DNA from: a virus
Length of the DNA: 22,067 nucleotides
Strand: one strand, 5' to 3'
IMG/VR virus record: IMGVR_UViG_3300042549_006746
Coordinates: 1 to 22,067 of that record
The position numbers and the translations under genes are program-made. Under the pieces are notes generated by a model. It had not been told where the DNA came from and did not search any database. It worked only from the letters and a program-made list of their open reading frames with translations. Shown here piece by piece: positions 1 through 9,179 of this stretch. Every line of letters begins with the position of its first letter. The stretch's first letter is position 1.

Positions 1-418
1 TTTTAGCTTTAGTAAATATAAGAATAAACTCAACATCTATATCAAACTCAGTATTATATTCCGGTTCATCAATAGAAGGTGACGGTGGAATAATATATGG
101 ATCTGCTAAAGTATATTGAAGAGAGAAATTAGAATCTTCAATAAGTAATTTAGTTGGAATTTTATGAGTTGTTTCTATATTAACTAATATATCATGTTCT
201 AATATACTTAACATTTTTAATAAAGCACTAGTATTAAATATACCTATAGTTCCATCTTCTATATTAAGATTACATTCTATATGTCCTACTAAGTCTTGAT
301 ACGGAGATACAAAATTTGTATGTAATTTACCTCCAGATACATTCCATTTAACGCTTTCAATAATACCTCCAAGGTAATATTTTTCAATACTTGCTACTAA
401 GTCTAATTTTTGAATCAT
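1..418 (-). CDS. Sliding clamp, T4 gp45-like (3' end outside window)
   Basis: The first 139 codons read from ATG at 416-418 down to the window edge without a stop; the C-terminal part is missing. The product resembles the N-terminal half of T4 gp45, the trimeric processivity clamp that encircles DNA and tethers the polymerase. The similarity is in layout: a short N-terminal helix, beta strands, a stretch near residues 73-80 (SALLKMLS) matching the gp45 helix region, then an acidic Pro-rich linker near residues 118-126 (DPYIIPPSPS), as between gp45 domains. It lies 27 nt downstream of the DNA polymerase gene, whose C-terminus carries a clamp-binding-like tail, so the two probably work together. 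The assignment rests on pattern and context; sequence identity to gp45 is low. Confidence 0.72.
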   Translation of the reverse strand, partial: MIQKLDLVASIEKYYLGGIIESVKWNVSGGKLHTNFVSPYQDLVGHIECNLNIEDGTIGIFNTSALLKMLSILEHDILVNIETTHKIPTKLLIEDSNFSLQYTLADPYIIPPSPSIDEPEYNTEFDIDVEFILIFTKAK

Positions 419-445
419 ATTTTAAATGTAATAATTGTTTTTTAG

Positions 446-3031
446 TTATCCAAATTTAAAGAATTTATTTATATTACTATTAAAGATAGGTTTACCCCAT
501 TTTAGGTCATCATATAAACTTTCTAATTTATTCCTTAACACAGAATCAAATAACTGTGTTTTATCTAAATATTTTTCTATAAACTCAGTAATAAATGGAG
601 GATCGTCATACCCATTAAACCCTATAACCTCTATATTGTATGGATTATCTTTTAAATAAGCTATAAACATTTTATCTCCTATCTGGAATGTATTAAATTG
701 TTTGTCTAGTTTTTTAAAACGTAATATATCGTTATAATATATAGCCGATTTAGTATTAATTGGGCATTTTAATCCTAATTTAGAAAATATTTCACCGGCT
801 TTGGGAGGAGAAGCAATGTATCCTCCTATGTTTTTTAAACCTGTAGGTTTTAATAATAGTCTCCAATCTACAGTATCTATACTCTCTCTAAATGCTAATA
901 TTTGTTTATCTATATCTGGTTTGGGTTTCCCAAACATTATATCTTGAAGCAATTGTTTACTGAAGTTTCGAAAATATGGTGGGAAATTTGATTTCATCAA
1001 GTCTAATCCCTTAATATCTAGTTCTTCTACAGGAACACCTTCTTTATTTACAATAAATTGAGCATAGCGTCTTTTACCTGCAAAGTATCCTCGTTCAAGT
1101 ACAACCTCTTGTTTTAAATCGAAGTAATGTTCTCTATCATGTAGGTTAAATAATTCAACTACTAAATCATGTAAATTATCATTTGCAATTTGTTGTACTT
1201 CAGTAGCAATTTCTAAAACATACTTAACTGTTTCTTCTCTATTGTTTAAGTCTAAATCAGGATATCTTTGTCTAAGTAAATCTTTAACTTGAATAAAAAG
1301 TGAATCTGTATCTGATGTTACAATGTAATCTATACCTTCTGTATTGATTTGATTATTCATCCATTTATTCACATGTTTAATGGATTCTTGAATTAAGCGT
1401 TGTCCTGTAAGTGTAATAGCTTTTGATATAAATTTGTGACCATCTGTATATCTCCAACCATTAATAGCATAACATCCATAAACATCATTTAATTTAATTT
1501 TATAAGCATGTTGACGTCTATTGTAGAAGTCTCCTAATATTGGGTCTTTTTTAACTTTAAAGGCATCTTTCATTAATGCTTTATATTCACTTCTCTTATT
1601 AAACCAGTCAGTTAATATTTCGCATACTACACTTTCTTTATCTTTTCTAAAGATGACACCAGGTGCAGATATTATATAGTTTCCTTGTTCAATAAACTTT
1701 ATTATTTTACTTACTTTTACAGTTGATCGAGTAATACTTTTATTTTCATTTACTTTTTCAATAGTAAGATCCATTTCTGGGTTTAGTAGTTTTAATTCTT
1801 TTAATGACCATTGGTTATCGTATTTGTCTCTATTTACTATACGACCTACTAAAGTTTCAATACCCATGTTTAGAGATCTAATAATAGAAGGATATAATGA
1901 TGTAAAATCTAAATCAATAACCCATTCATATAAACCAGGTACTGGATCTTTTAAGTAACCACCAGCATATTCTTCTTTAATGTCTCTTAGTGAAGGATTA
2001 TAGGTTGTAGGTTTATTTGGTGAAACTATCCCTTTACGCTTTAAATAAGTTAAAATAGCGCCCTCATTTAGCATAGTTGACATATATACCTGATTGTAGG
2101 GAGTATGGCATAAATGACATACTGTAACTGTTAAATCGATAAATTTAAGTTTTTTTTCTAGTTCAATTATAATTTCAACATCTCGAATGTTGTAATCAAT
2201 AAATTTTTGAACATCTTCCTGAAATAATTTATCAAGTGAACCTAAATATTCTATTTTTCCTAAATTAACATATTTAGTGCCTATATTTCCTAAAGCATAA
2301 GATGGTTCTTGAGTTGTTACATATTTTTTAAATAGCAACATATAGTCTAGATGATTTAAACCAGCTATAGTTGTTGTTTTAACTCCCAAAAATTCATTGC
2401 TATCTACTTGTTTTAACGGCGATAAACGCGCGGCCTCTGTTTTTCCCAATACCTTGGCGATTCTATGGTATAAGTATGGTATATCGAAGAATTCGCTGTT
2501 CCAACCGGATATAATTGTTGGGTCTAATTCTTCCCATTTATCAAGAAATTGGGATAATAAATCTTTTTCAGATGTACAAGATATAATATGTTTGTTATCT
2601 GTTTTTGATGATGGTAATTTTTTAGCTTCATCTAATACATAACAATAATACTCTTTAGTAGTGTTATCATACACAGCAATAGAAGTTATTTTACCTTGGG
2701 GATCACGAACACTATCTTGAGTAAGTGCTCCCGCTATTTCACACTCAATATCTAAATAAACTATATTTTGATAAGAAGGAACATCATCAGACTCATAATA
2801 AGCATCAACTAATATTCTAGTATATTTGTCAACATCACTTTCAAATACATTTGGATCTTTATATCCATACTGTAATGTGGGAGATACGCGTTGTCCATCT
2901 AATGTTTTATATTCACCGCTATCATTGGGTACATAACATGTCGCACGATAAGGGAAGGTAACCCATCCCTTTTTATCGTCGCGCACATGATATTGTTTAG
3001 TAGTTCTATTATAATAGATACTTTGGTACAT
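446..3031 (-). CDS. Family B DNA polymerase with 3'-5' exonuclease, T4 gp43-like
   Basis: The replicative phage DNA polymerase, 861 residues, close to the ~900 of T4 gp43. The proofreading exonuclease motifs are intact: Exo I D94/E96 (YLDIECE), Exo II N178 to D183 (NSEFFD) and Exo III Y280/D284 (YNIRD). The polymerase motifs are also present: motif A at D375 (DFTSLYPSII), motif B at 511-519 (KIKLNDVYG) and motif C at D574/D576 (SDTDS). Motif B has Asp where most family B enzymes have Ser in the NSxYG core. The last residues (KFFKFG) look like a short clamp-binding tail such as those of T4-like polymerases, which fits the clamp gene just downstream. The start at 3031 follows an A/T-rich leader nearly identical to the one before the QueE gene. 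No intein or frameshift is seen. Confidence 0.97.
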   Translation of the reverse strand: MYQSIYYNRTTKQYHVRDDKKGWVTFPYRATCYVPNDSGEYKTLDGQRVSPTLQYGYKDPNVFESDVDKYTRILVDAYYESDDVPSYQNIVYLDIECEIAGALTQDSVRDPQGKITSIAVYDNTTKEYYCYVLDEAKKLPSSKTDNKHIISCTSEKDLLSQFLDKWEELDPTIISGWNSEFFDIPYLYHRIAKVLGKTEAARLSPLKQVDSNEFLGVKTTTIAGLNHLDYMLLFKKYVTTQEPSYALGNIGTKYVNLGKIEYLGSLDKLFQEDVQKFIDYNIRDVEIIIELEKKLKFIDLTVTVCHLCHTPYNQVYMSTMLNEGAILTYLKRKGIVSPNKPTTYNPSLRDIKEEYAGGYLKDPVPGLYEWVIDLDFTSLYPSIIRSLNMGIETLVGRIVNRDKYDNQWSLKELKLLNPEMDLTIEKVNENKSITRSTVKVSKIIKFIEQGNYIISAPGVIFRKDKESVVCEILTDWFNKRSEYKALMKDAFKVKKDPILGDFYNRRQHAYKIKLNDVYGCYAINGWRYTDGHKFISKAITLTGQRLIQESIKHVNKWMNNQINTEGIDYIVTSDTDSLFIQVKDLLRQRYPDLDLNNREETVKYVLEIATEVQQIANDNLHDLVVELFNLHDREHYFDLKQEVVLERGYFAGKRRYAQFIVNKEGVPVEELDIKGLDLMKSNFPPYFRNFSKQLLQDIMFGKPKPDIDKQILAFRESIDTVDWRLLLKPTGLKNIGGYIASPPKAGEIFSKLGLKCPINTKSAIYYNDILRFKKLDKQFNTFQIGDKMFIAYLKDNPYNIEVIGFNGYDDPPFITEFIEKYLDKTQLFDSVLRNKLESLYDDLKWGKPIFNSNINKFFKFG

Positions 3032-3058
3032 AACTTTAATTTTTTGTAAATATAATAA
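3029..3058 (-). promoter_or_regulatory. Leader/promoter-like element before DNA polymerase
   Basis: The 30 nt ending in the polymerase ATG match 28 of 30 positions of the segment ending in the QueE ATG (13275-13304). On the minus strand it contains TATATTTAC followed by an A-rich tract and AAAGTT directly before ATG. TATATTTA resembles the Bacteroidetes -7 box TAnnTTTG. It may combine a promoter and a translation-initiation region; function is inferred. Confidence 0.45.
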
Positions 3059-3066
3059 CCTTTTAC

Positions 3067-5364
3067 TTAATTCTCACGTCTTTCTTCAGGTTTATAAAAA
3101 ACTATTCTATCATGAAGTACAGGTGATGCTAGTAACACTGCTGGTTTTATATTTCCTTTAACTGTTTCTTGGAACATATATGACATCCAAGTTTGTTCAT
3201 ATGGATGTTCCCATTGAGTATCTAAGAACATTTTTTGATTACCTTTTTTATTTACAATCATAGGCCAGTTAGCATAATATGCTTCTCCTGAGATGTAAGA
3301 TAATTCATTATGAACATCTATTTTATCAAATTTAGTTCTAGGTGCATATGGGTCTAAACCACTTATTGGTAATTGATCGTAATCAGGCCACATATATGTT
3401 CTAACAGATTGAGGTACATTATACCAAGATACTTGAATATTGTTATCCATATAAACTTCAGTGAATGACAATTTTAAGAAATCAAAATCTTCTTTAGCCA
3501 TTATTTCATGTACTTTTTTATATAAGTCAGGAATATAACTTTTAAACCCATTTCTGCAGAATCCTTGTTCTGAGCTTGGGTGTAATCCCATATCATCTTC
3601 AAAGAAGAAATAATAATCACTATCTGATTCTTGGAAATGTTTAGCAGCAAATAATCTACCACCATTTATACCTACATTTCCTTCCATAGGAATGTATTCA
3701 AAATTATATTTTTTAGCTAATTCTTGATTTTTTGTTCTAGCAGTTTCATCAGTTGAATTATCTAATAAAATTTTTCTAGGTTTAGACATCCAATCAGGTG
3801 AATTAGCTTCCCAAGTAGCAACAGTATGTTCTATTTGTTCTGGGAAGTTAAAAGTTAACATGTAAAGTGATGTTTTAGAAATATTAGAATTGTATACTCC
3901 TTTTGGTAGTACATGAGCTCGACCACCGTTATTTTCTAATCTTACATTATCTTCCATTAAATCTTGAATAAATTTAACTATGAGACCATTTCCTTCTAAA
4001 GCATATCTTCTATAAATGTGTGGTTCTAAATGAGCCATTATACTAAATAATGATTCTTCAGTCCCCATTAATCCAGATGCTAATGTATCTTGAAGTAAAT
4101 GATAATAAGTTCCATTGGCTTGTGATAAGAAATCTTTATGTCCTCCAAATAATCCACCTCTACAAACATATTTTACTTCTTCACGAGCATATTTGTTTAT
4201 AGCTTTAAAATCAAATCCATGAATTTCACTGTCTGCTTGATACGGATAACTTAAAAATAAGAATGTATTTAAATGAGGAATTAATTTATCTAAACATTTA
4301 TTTTCTGTAAAGTATTTTTCATATACTGTATTTGTTATTCCAGCATCTAACCATATAAAATAATCTGTATCAAATATGTTTAATATTTTAGCATCATGGA
4401 GCATAAACATTTTTGATTGTACAATTGGATTATACCATTCATTTGATGCTTGTGGCGAACCTGCTAACCATCCTGCTTGACTAAGCCATTCTGGATTTAT
4501 TCTGATTTCTTGGGTTTTGTCCCAGAATTGTTGGTAAAAATTATTTTTAATATCTTCTAATTCAAACACTCTAACGTGAGTATTTGATCTACTACGTTTT
4601 GCCCAAACTAAATGTTCTAAATCTTTAGGAACGTAAATAAACATATTTACAGGCATTTCTAAAAATTTATTAAAATTTTCAATATAATGCTCAAAACTTC
4701 TACCTGCGCGACTAATATCCCATAGTCCTGTAACTACTGTTAATTCTTTATTATCAATTTCTATTGTTTCCACTGTTTCTACTTTTGTCTTTTGTATAAC
4801 AATATGATTTCCTTTATTTACTACACTGTATCCTTTAGTTAATTCTTCAAATTCATCAAGATATTCAATTAGTAATTCTTCAGTACCTGGGTATCCTCCT
4901 AAATCTTCAATAACATAGATTCCTCCTTCTTTTAATTTAGAAAATAAATTTCTTAATGTTTTAACTTGATATTTTGGATCGTGATTTCCATCATCAATAA
5001 TAATATCAAATTCTAAATTATCTAAATAATAATCACAATATTCTTTTTCAGAAGAATCAAATAAAAATGTTTTAATTCTTTCTTCACTAAACATACAATC
5101 TTTAGCTATGTCAATACCATATACTTGGGCTTTAGAGAAATAATCTCTCCACACACGTAATGATCCTCCTGGTTTGTAGAAATCGAAATGTCGAACATTT
5201 CCAGCAAATGAGCTAGGTATTTCTGGGTTTAATGTTCCTAATCCTATTTCCAGTACTGACGTTACTTGGTCTTTTACAGGTGTAAATAAATCAGAGTAAG
5301 TGTAAGTATAACCACTTAATGTTTTATCAGTACCATATTTTTCTACTAATTCAAATAAATCCAT
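3067..5364 (-). CDS. Three-domain fusion: SAM methyltransferase + HtrL/YibB glycosyltransferase + GT2-like glycosyltransferase
   Basis: A 765-residue protein with three enzyme-like parts. Residues 1-190 resemble MycE-type class I methyltransferases: GTDK at 11-14, VLEIGLG at 37-43, GGSLRVWRDYF at 67-76, YGIDI at 82-86 and IIDDGNHD at 122-129. Residues 205-465 resemble the HtrL/YibB family of putative glycosyltransferases: start VVTGLWDI, IWLDAGITN at 337-345, GGLFGGH at 403-409. Residues 498-765 look GT2-like: TSLYMLTFNFPEQ, LLDNSTD, GNVGINGG at 562-569 and a DxD-like acidic cluster EDDM at 589-592. The YibB part is paralogous to the separate protein at 6986-7903. The gene starts 3 nt after the carbamoyltransferase stop, so they are surely co-transcribed. 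It probably builds or methylates a sugar on DNA, virion or host glycan; the target is unknown. Confidence 0.82.
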   Translation of the reverse strand: MDLFELVEKYGTDKTLSGYTYTYSDLFTPVKDQVTSVLEIGLGTLNPEIPSSFAGNVRHFDFYKPGGSLRVWRDYFSKAQVYGIDIAKDCMFSEERIKTFLFDSSEKEYCDYYLDNLEFDIIIDDGNHDPKYQVKTLRNLFSKLKEGGIYVIEDLGGYPGTEELLIEYLDEFEELTKGYSVVNKGNHIVIQKTKVETVETIEIDNKELTVVTGLWDISRAGRSFEHYIENFNKFLEMPVNMFIYVPKDLEHLVWAKRSRSNTHVRVFELEDIKNNFYQQFWDKTQEIRINPEWLSQAGWLAGSPQASNEWYNPIVQSKMFMLHDAKILNIFDTDYFIWLDAGITNTVYEKYFTENKCLDKLIPHLNTFLFLSYPYQADSEIHGFDFKAINKYAREEVKYVCRGGLFGGHKDFLSQANGTYYHLLQDTLASGLMGTEESLFSIMAHLEPHIYRRYALEGNGLIVKFIQDLMEDNVRLENNGGRAHVLPKGVYNSNISKTSLYMLTFNFPEQIEHTVATWEANSPDWMSKPRKILLDNSTDETARTKNQELAKKYNFEYIPMEGNVGINGGRLFAAKHFQESDSDYYFFFEDDMGLHPSSEQGFCRNGFKSYIPDLYKKVHEIMAKEDFDFLKLSFTEVYMDNNIQVSWYNVPQSVRTYMWPDYDQLPISGLDPYAPRTKFDKIDVHNELSYISGEAYYANWPMIVNKKGNQKMFLDTQWEHPYEQTWMSYMFQETVKGNIKPAVLLASPVLHDRIVFYKPEERREN

Positions 5365-5367
5365 TTT

Positions 5368-6984
5368 TTAATATTTTTTAAAATAATAATCTTCTATAAT
5401 TAAACAATCCATTTCTGTTTTTTCAAGTATTGTAAAAGCATCTTTACAAGTAGATAATATTGGTTTTCCATCTACATTAAATGATGTATTTAATAAAACA
5501 CCAACACCTGTTTTTTCTTCAAATTTAGTTAATAAATCGTATAACCATTCATTTTGTTCACGTGTTACAGTTTGAACTCGTGCAGTATTGTCTACGTGTG
5601 TGATAGCTGCTAGTTTTTTTCTCCATTCTGGTTTTACTGTAGGGCAGAATGACATCCATCTTGATTCCGTTTCCCATTCAAAGTATTTAGATATATCTTC
5701 TAAACGAACTACAGGAGCAAATGGACGATACCATTCTCTATGTTTTACTTTAGCATTTAATGTATCTTTCATCTCTGGTGTTGATGGGTTACAAAGTATA
5801 CTTCTGTTTCCTAAAGCTCTAGCTCCATGTTCTGATCTTCCCCTAGCTACTCCTACTATCTTCCCATTAGCTAAATCATTAACTAAATCATCTTGATTTA
5901 AAAAATTAGATAAAAAATGAACATTACTATTTTGTATATAGTAAGACAAATTATCTAGATCTAATAATGTTGTACCTGAATAAGTACTGTCAAATGCTTT
6001 TTCTGGTTTTAGATGGTTTAAAAGTATACCTAAAGCAATACCACAATCATTAGGGTCAGGTGCTACAAATACATCTCTCTTAAATTCAGTTACTAAACGC
6101 GTATTTAGCAATATATTTAAACCACATCCTCCCGTTATACCAATTGGTAAGTCTGGATATCGGTTCATATATGGTAGTGCTACTTCTAAGAAACTATCTT
6201 CAAAAGCTCTTTGTGTTGTTGCTGCTATATCCCAACCTAATTTACCTTCTATTCTGTCATATATATCAAACTTAACACCTATTTTTTCTCCTAATTCATC
6301 TACATGTTGTTGAAAATCTAAACCATTAAGATTACTTTTATAAAATTTCATAAAAGCAGGTAACCATTTTTTCTTTACTTTACCATATGAAGATAAACCC
6401 ATCATTTTACCAGGATATACAAGATTACCGGTTCCTAAATCTTCAAAATTAATATCTTTAAGATAATGACCTAACATCATATAAGGAAATCCTAAATCAT
6501 AATGAATGTGAGGACTATCAGATAATGGGCTTGTTACACATTCTAACAATCTTGGTGATTCACCTCTAACACAGTGGTATACATTAAATTTTCCATCATT
6601 TCCACCACCATCAAATGAAAATATTAACATTTCATTATGTGGGGATTGATAAAAACATCCAGCTGCATGGCCTTCATGGTGTAAACAGTGTATATAATTT
6701 TTAGCAGGTATGTATTTTTCTAATTCATGCTTTTCATATATGATAACATCCGTATTTAAATGATAACAGTTTTCAAATTCTGTTATATTTAATTTTTCCA
6801 TTATCCATTTAGGAATATACTGAGCGTAGAATAATAAATCTTCTGTTTTAGGACATTTGTATTGAGCTAAACCACTATTTTTATAATTAAGAAATCTCTC
6901 TAATTCTAATACTAAGAGTATTTCATTATTTTCTTCCACAACATAAGCGGCGTTGTGGGAACCGTAAAAAGCTATATTCGCCAT
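5368..6984 (-). CDS. Carbamoyltransferase, NodU/CmcH/TobZ family
   Basis: This enzyme transfers a carbamoyl group from carbamoyl phosphate, via carbamoyl-AMP, to a hydroxyl on a sugar or other acceptor. The 538 residues cover both family domains. The N-terminal Kae1-like domain has HHEGHAAG at 102-109 (metal-binding His), SFDGGGND at 123-130, GKMMGLSSYGK at 192-202 and ITGGCGLN at 283-290. The C-terminal domain has GRSEHGARALGNRSIL at 382-397, REWYRPFAPVV at 416-426 and NTSFNVDGKPI near 490-500. No catalytic motif is obviously lost. It lies between two YibB-type glycosyltransferase genes, with a 1-nt gap upstream. Some phage members of this family carbamoylate hydroxymethylated cytosine in DNA; others act on glycans or antibiotics. 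The acceptor here cannot be read from sequence. Confidence 0.95.
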   Translation of the reverse strand: MANIAFYGSHNAAYVVEENNEILLVLELERFLNYKNSGLAQYKCPKTEDLLFYAQYIPKWIMEKLNITEFENCYHLNTDVIIYEKHELEKYIPAKNYIHCLHHEGHAAGCFYQSPHNEMLIFSFDGGGNDGKFNVYHCVRGESPRLLECVTSPLSDSPHIHYDLGFPYMMLGHYLKDINFEDLGTGNLVYPGKMMGLSSYGKVKKKWLPAFMKFYKSNLNGLDFQQHVDELGEKIGVKFDIYDRIEGKLGWDIAATTQRAFEDSFLEVALPYMNRYPDLPIGITGGCGLNILLNTRLVTEFKRDVFVAPDPNDCGIALGILLNHLKPEKAFDSTYSGTTLLDLDNLSYYIQNSNVHFLSNFLNQDDLVNDLANGKIVGVARGRSEHGARALGNRSILCNPSTPEMKDTLNAKVKHREWYRPFAPVVRLEDISKYFEWETESRWMSFCPTVKPEWRKKLAAITHVDNTARVQTVTREQNEWLYDLLTKFEEKTGVGVLLNTSFNVDGKPILSTCKDAFTILEKTEMDCLIIEDYYFKKY

Positions 6985-6985
6985 A

Positions 6986-7903
6986 TTAAATTAAAGGTTT
7001 TAAAAAGAAATGAGAGAATGATATTTGTCCTGGTGTGAATATATTTTTCCAATCTTCATGGTAAAATGTATCAAAATACCAATTTTTAAACCATTCTCTA
7101 TTAGTGGTATTTATGTAAGCCATTATTTCCTGTTCTGTACATATTTCATCTACTTGAAGTATCTGTTCTATTACTTCTTTAGATTTATTAATATACTGTA
7201 TCATTAAATCTGAGTTTCCTCCGAATATTCCTGCTATAGGATAAACAGATTCATAATTTGTATTTAAATTTAATTTTTTATTAAATTCATGTAGATCATC
7301 ATCAGTTGAATGCCTATGTAAGTTAATAATTTTATCCTCAGCATACACATTTATTTTGTTTAATATTTCTGGTGTGAATGCTTTGTTATAATTGTATACT
7401 TTATACTCATTTACCATATATTCACTTCCATAAAACGTAGCGAATTCAGGTTCAATATTATATTGATTAGCAGAAGAAGGAAATAATCCACTATGAGATA
7501 AACCAGCATCAATCCAATACAGTTGAATATTAGGTTCATATTCCATTTCTAAGAATGAATATTTCATCCAATATATAACAGTAGGTCTAGTATAAAATCT
7601 AACACTTTCAGGATTATTATACAATTCTGATTTGTTTGTTCTTATTTTATGTACTCTGTCTTGGTAAGGATTATCTTCAATATTATATATTTTAATAGTT
7701 AAATTTTTAAGATTAAATTTTTCTTTTAATTCTACTAATTGATTATATCCTTTATCTCCATAATCAGTATAACATACAGTATGTACTCCCAAGCCACAAA
7801 TTGTAGCTAAGGAGTATTTATACCATCTATCTCTATTTAATTGACCCCAGTAAGGTTCCCCATTATGAAATGGGTAGTATGACGTTACAATTTTAGTTTC
7901 CAT
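6986..7903 (-). CDS. HtrL/YibB-family putative glycosyltransferase
   Basis: A 305-residue protein that matches the middle domain of the fusion protein at 3067-5364: IVTSYY near the start, YWIDAGLSHSG at 129-139 and GIFGGNSDLM near 225-234, against VVTGLW, IWLDAGITN and GGLFGGHKDFL there. The family is annotated as HtrL/YibB, found in LPS and glycan loci and thought to be glycosyltransferases; the DAG motif may be part of the sugar-nucleotide site. No signal peptide or membrane segment is seen, so it should be cytoplasmic. Its start overlaps the end of the upstream glycosyltransferase by 11 nt, indicating translational coupling. Donor and acceptor are unknown. Confidence 0.75.
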   Translation of the reverse strand: METKIVTSYYPFHNGEPYWGQLNRDRWYKYSLATICGLGVHTVCYTDYGDKGYNQLVELKEKFNLKNLTIKIYNIEDNPYQDRVHKIRTNKSELYNNPESVRFYTRPTVIYWMKYSFLEMEYEPNIQLYWIDAGLSHSGLFPSSANQYNIEPEFATFYGSEYMVNEYKVYNYNKAFTPEILNKINVYAEDKIINLHRHSTDDDLHEFNKKLNLNTNYESVYPIAGIFGGNSDLMIQYINKSKEVIEQILQVDEICTEQEIMAYINTTNREWFKNWYFDTFYHEDWKNIFTPGQISFSHFFLKPLI

Positions 7904-9179
7904 AATTCACTGGCCCTTCTATTCGTTCTACCCATTCTTGAGATTTACTATGAGCCCAAATAACCCATTTTGATGGTACTTGATCTATTAAGAAGAATTT
8001 TTCTTCATTATACCAATCACCTTGAGTTGCCATAATTTGTTTTATCTGATGTTCATTATAATCCTCTCTCCAAATTTGATTTCCATTTTCATCATCAAAT
8101 GCTACAACCCAGAAGTCATAGTCTGAGTGTTTGAAGGTAGATTTATTGAATTGTAATAAGTGGTAGAATGAAAACATAAATGAGTTTTCCCATTCTTGAT
8201 CATCTTCAATAAATGGATTTGGTGGATAATTATTATCTAGTGTGTATCGTTGTACTGCTCGTTTCTTAAAATGAATACCAGCATATTTTTCATAATCTCT
8301 TAAAGTACGCTCAGTTCCTAAATCATAACCAGTTAAATCAAATCCGTTATCTTCTGTTTGAAGTAATTGTCTAATTTTAGCTCTAGCTATATTTTGCTGA
8401 GACCACCAATCTTCACCTCGTTTAGATTGATCATCCCATACTAGGATACCATCACGTTCTTCTCTCATAGTAGCATGCCATACAACTAATTTATGTGGGT
8501 GGAACATATCATAACCATGAGTATATGAACGCACAGTTAAATTTAATTCTTCACCACTAAAATATATATCAGCATCATGGAGAACAGTTTTAGCCCAATG
8601 ACTATCAGCAAAGCAAAAATGTCCTGATAAGAATCTTGATGGTGCGGGTTCTGTCATATCTTTCCATCCGTGTAATAATCCTGGTCTAATAAAAATAGTT
8701 CCATGAGGATAGAATGAGGCAAATGTTTGTTGCCAAGGTTCCATAGTACGCTCAACAGGATCATTAAATGGATTATAGTAAGGTAGATATGCAGCTAATA
8801 TAGGTTTTTTATGACCTTTATCTTTTAATTGATCATGCATTTCAATTAATGTAACATCCCAATCTTGTGCAAATCTATGATGTGAATCTAATTGACAAAT
8901 GTATTCCTCGTTTGTAATTAATGTATTAATTTGATAACGAGCATAAGGTAATCCTTTAGCTTCTGTATATGGTATATCAATAATTTTGAAATGCTTATCT
9001 TTTCTGTAAGCATCAATATTATCAAATCCATCCTCATTATTGTATTGACGGCATATACCAAATACTAATCTTTTAGGATATTTTGCATTATTTAATGCAG
9101 ATTCTATTGTAGGAATTAATTCAGGTTCTCTATACGCTGGTAGATGAATGAATATTTTGCGGTTTTCTGCTTTTTTCAT
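7893..9179 (-). CDS. GlcNAc-transferase-like glycosyltransferase (PF11397/GT60-like), copy B
   Basis: A 428-residue protein if started at 9179, where the ATG overlaps the upstream stop codon by one base (TAATG). A longer in-frame start at 9218 would overlap the upstream gene by 40 nt and add 13 residues unlike the paralogue, so I prefer 9179. The N-terminal part is a GT-A fold: FIHLPAYREPELIPTI at 10-25 and the metal-binding QLDSHHRF at 96-103, as in the Skp1-type GlcNAc-transferase family. WHATMREER, near the middle, is a further conserved stretch. The C-terminal ~100 residues form an extra Trp-rich domain also present in the upstream paralogue (DFWVVAFDDENG, WVIWAHS). It is cytoplasmic, with no signal peptide. 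Donor sugar and acceptor are unknown. Confidence 0.82.
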   Translation of the reverse strand: MKKAENRKIFIHLPAYREPELIPTIESALNNAKYPKRLVFGICRQYNNEDGFDNIDAYRKDKHFKIIDIPYTEAKGLPYARYQINTLITNEEYICQLDSHHRFAQDWDVTLIEMHDQLKDKGHKKPILAAYLPYYNPFNDPVERTMEPWQQTFASFYPHGTIFIRPGLLHGWKDMTEPAPSRFLSGHFCFADSHWAKTVLHDADIYFSGEELNLTVRSYTHGYDMFHPHKLVVWHATMREERDGILVWDDQSKRGEDWWSQQNIARAKIRQLLQTEDNGFDLTGYDLGTERTLRDYEKYAGIHFKKRAVQRYTLDNNYPPNPFIEDDQEWENSFMFSFYHLLQFNKSTFKHSDYDFWVVAFDDENGNQIWREDYNEHQIKQIMATQGDWYNEEKFFLIDQVPSKWVIWAHSKSQEWVERIEGPVNYGN

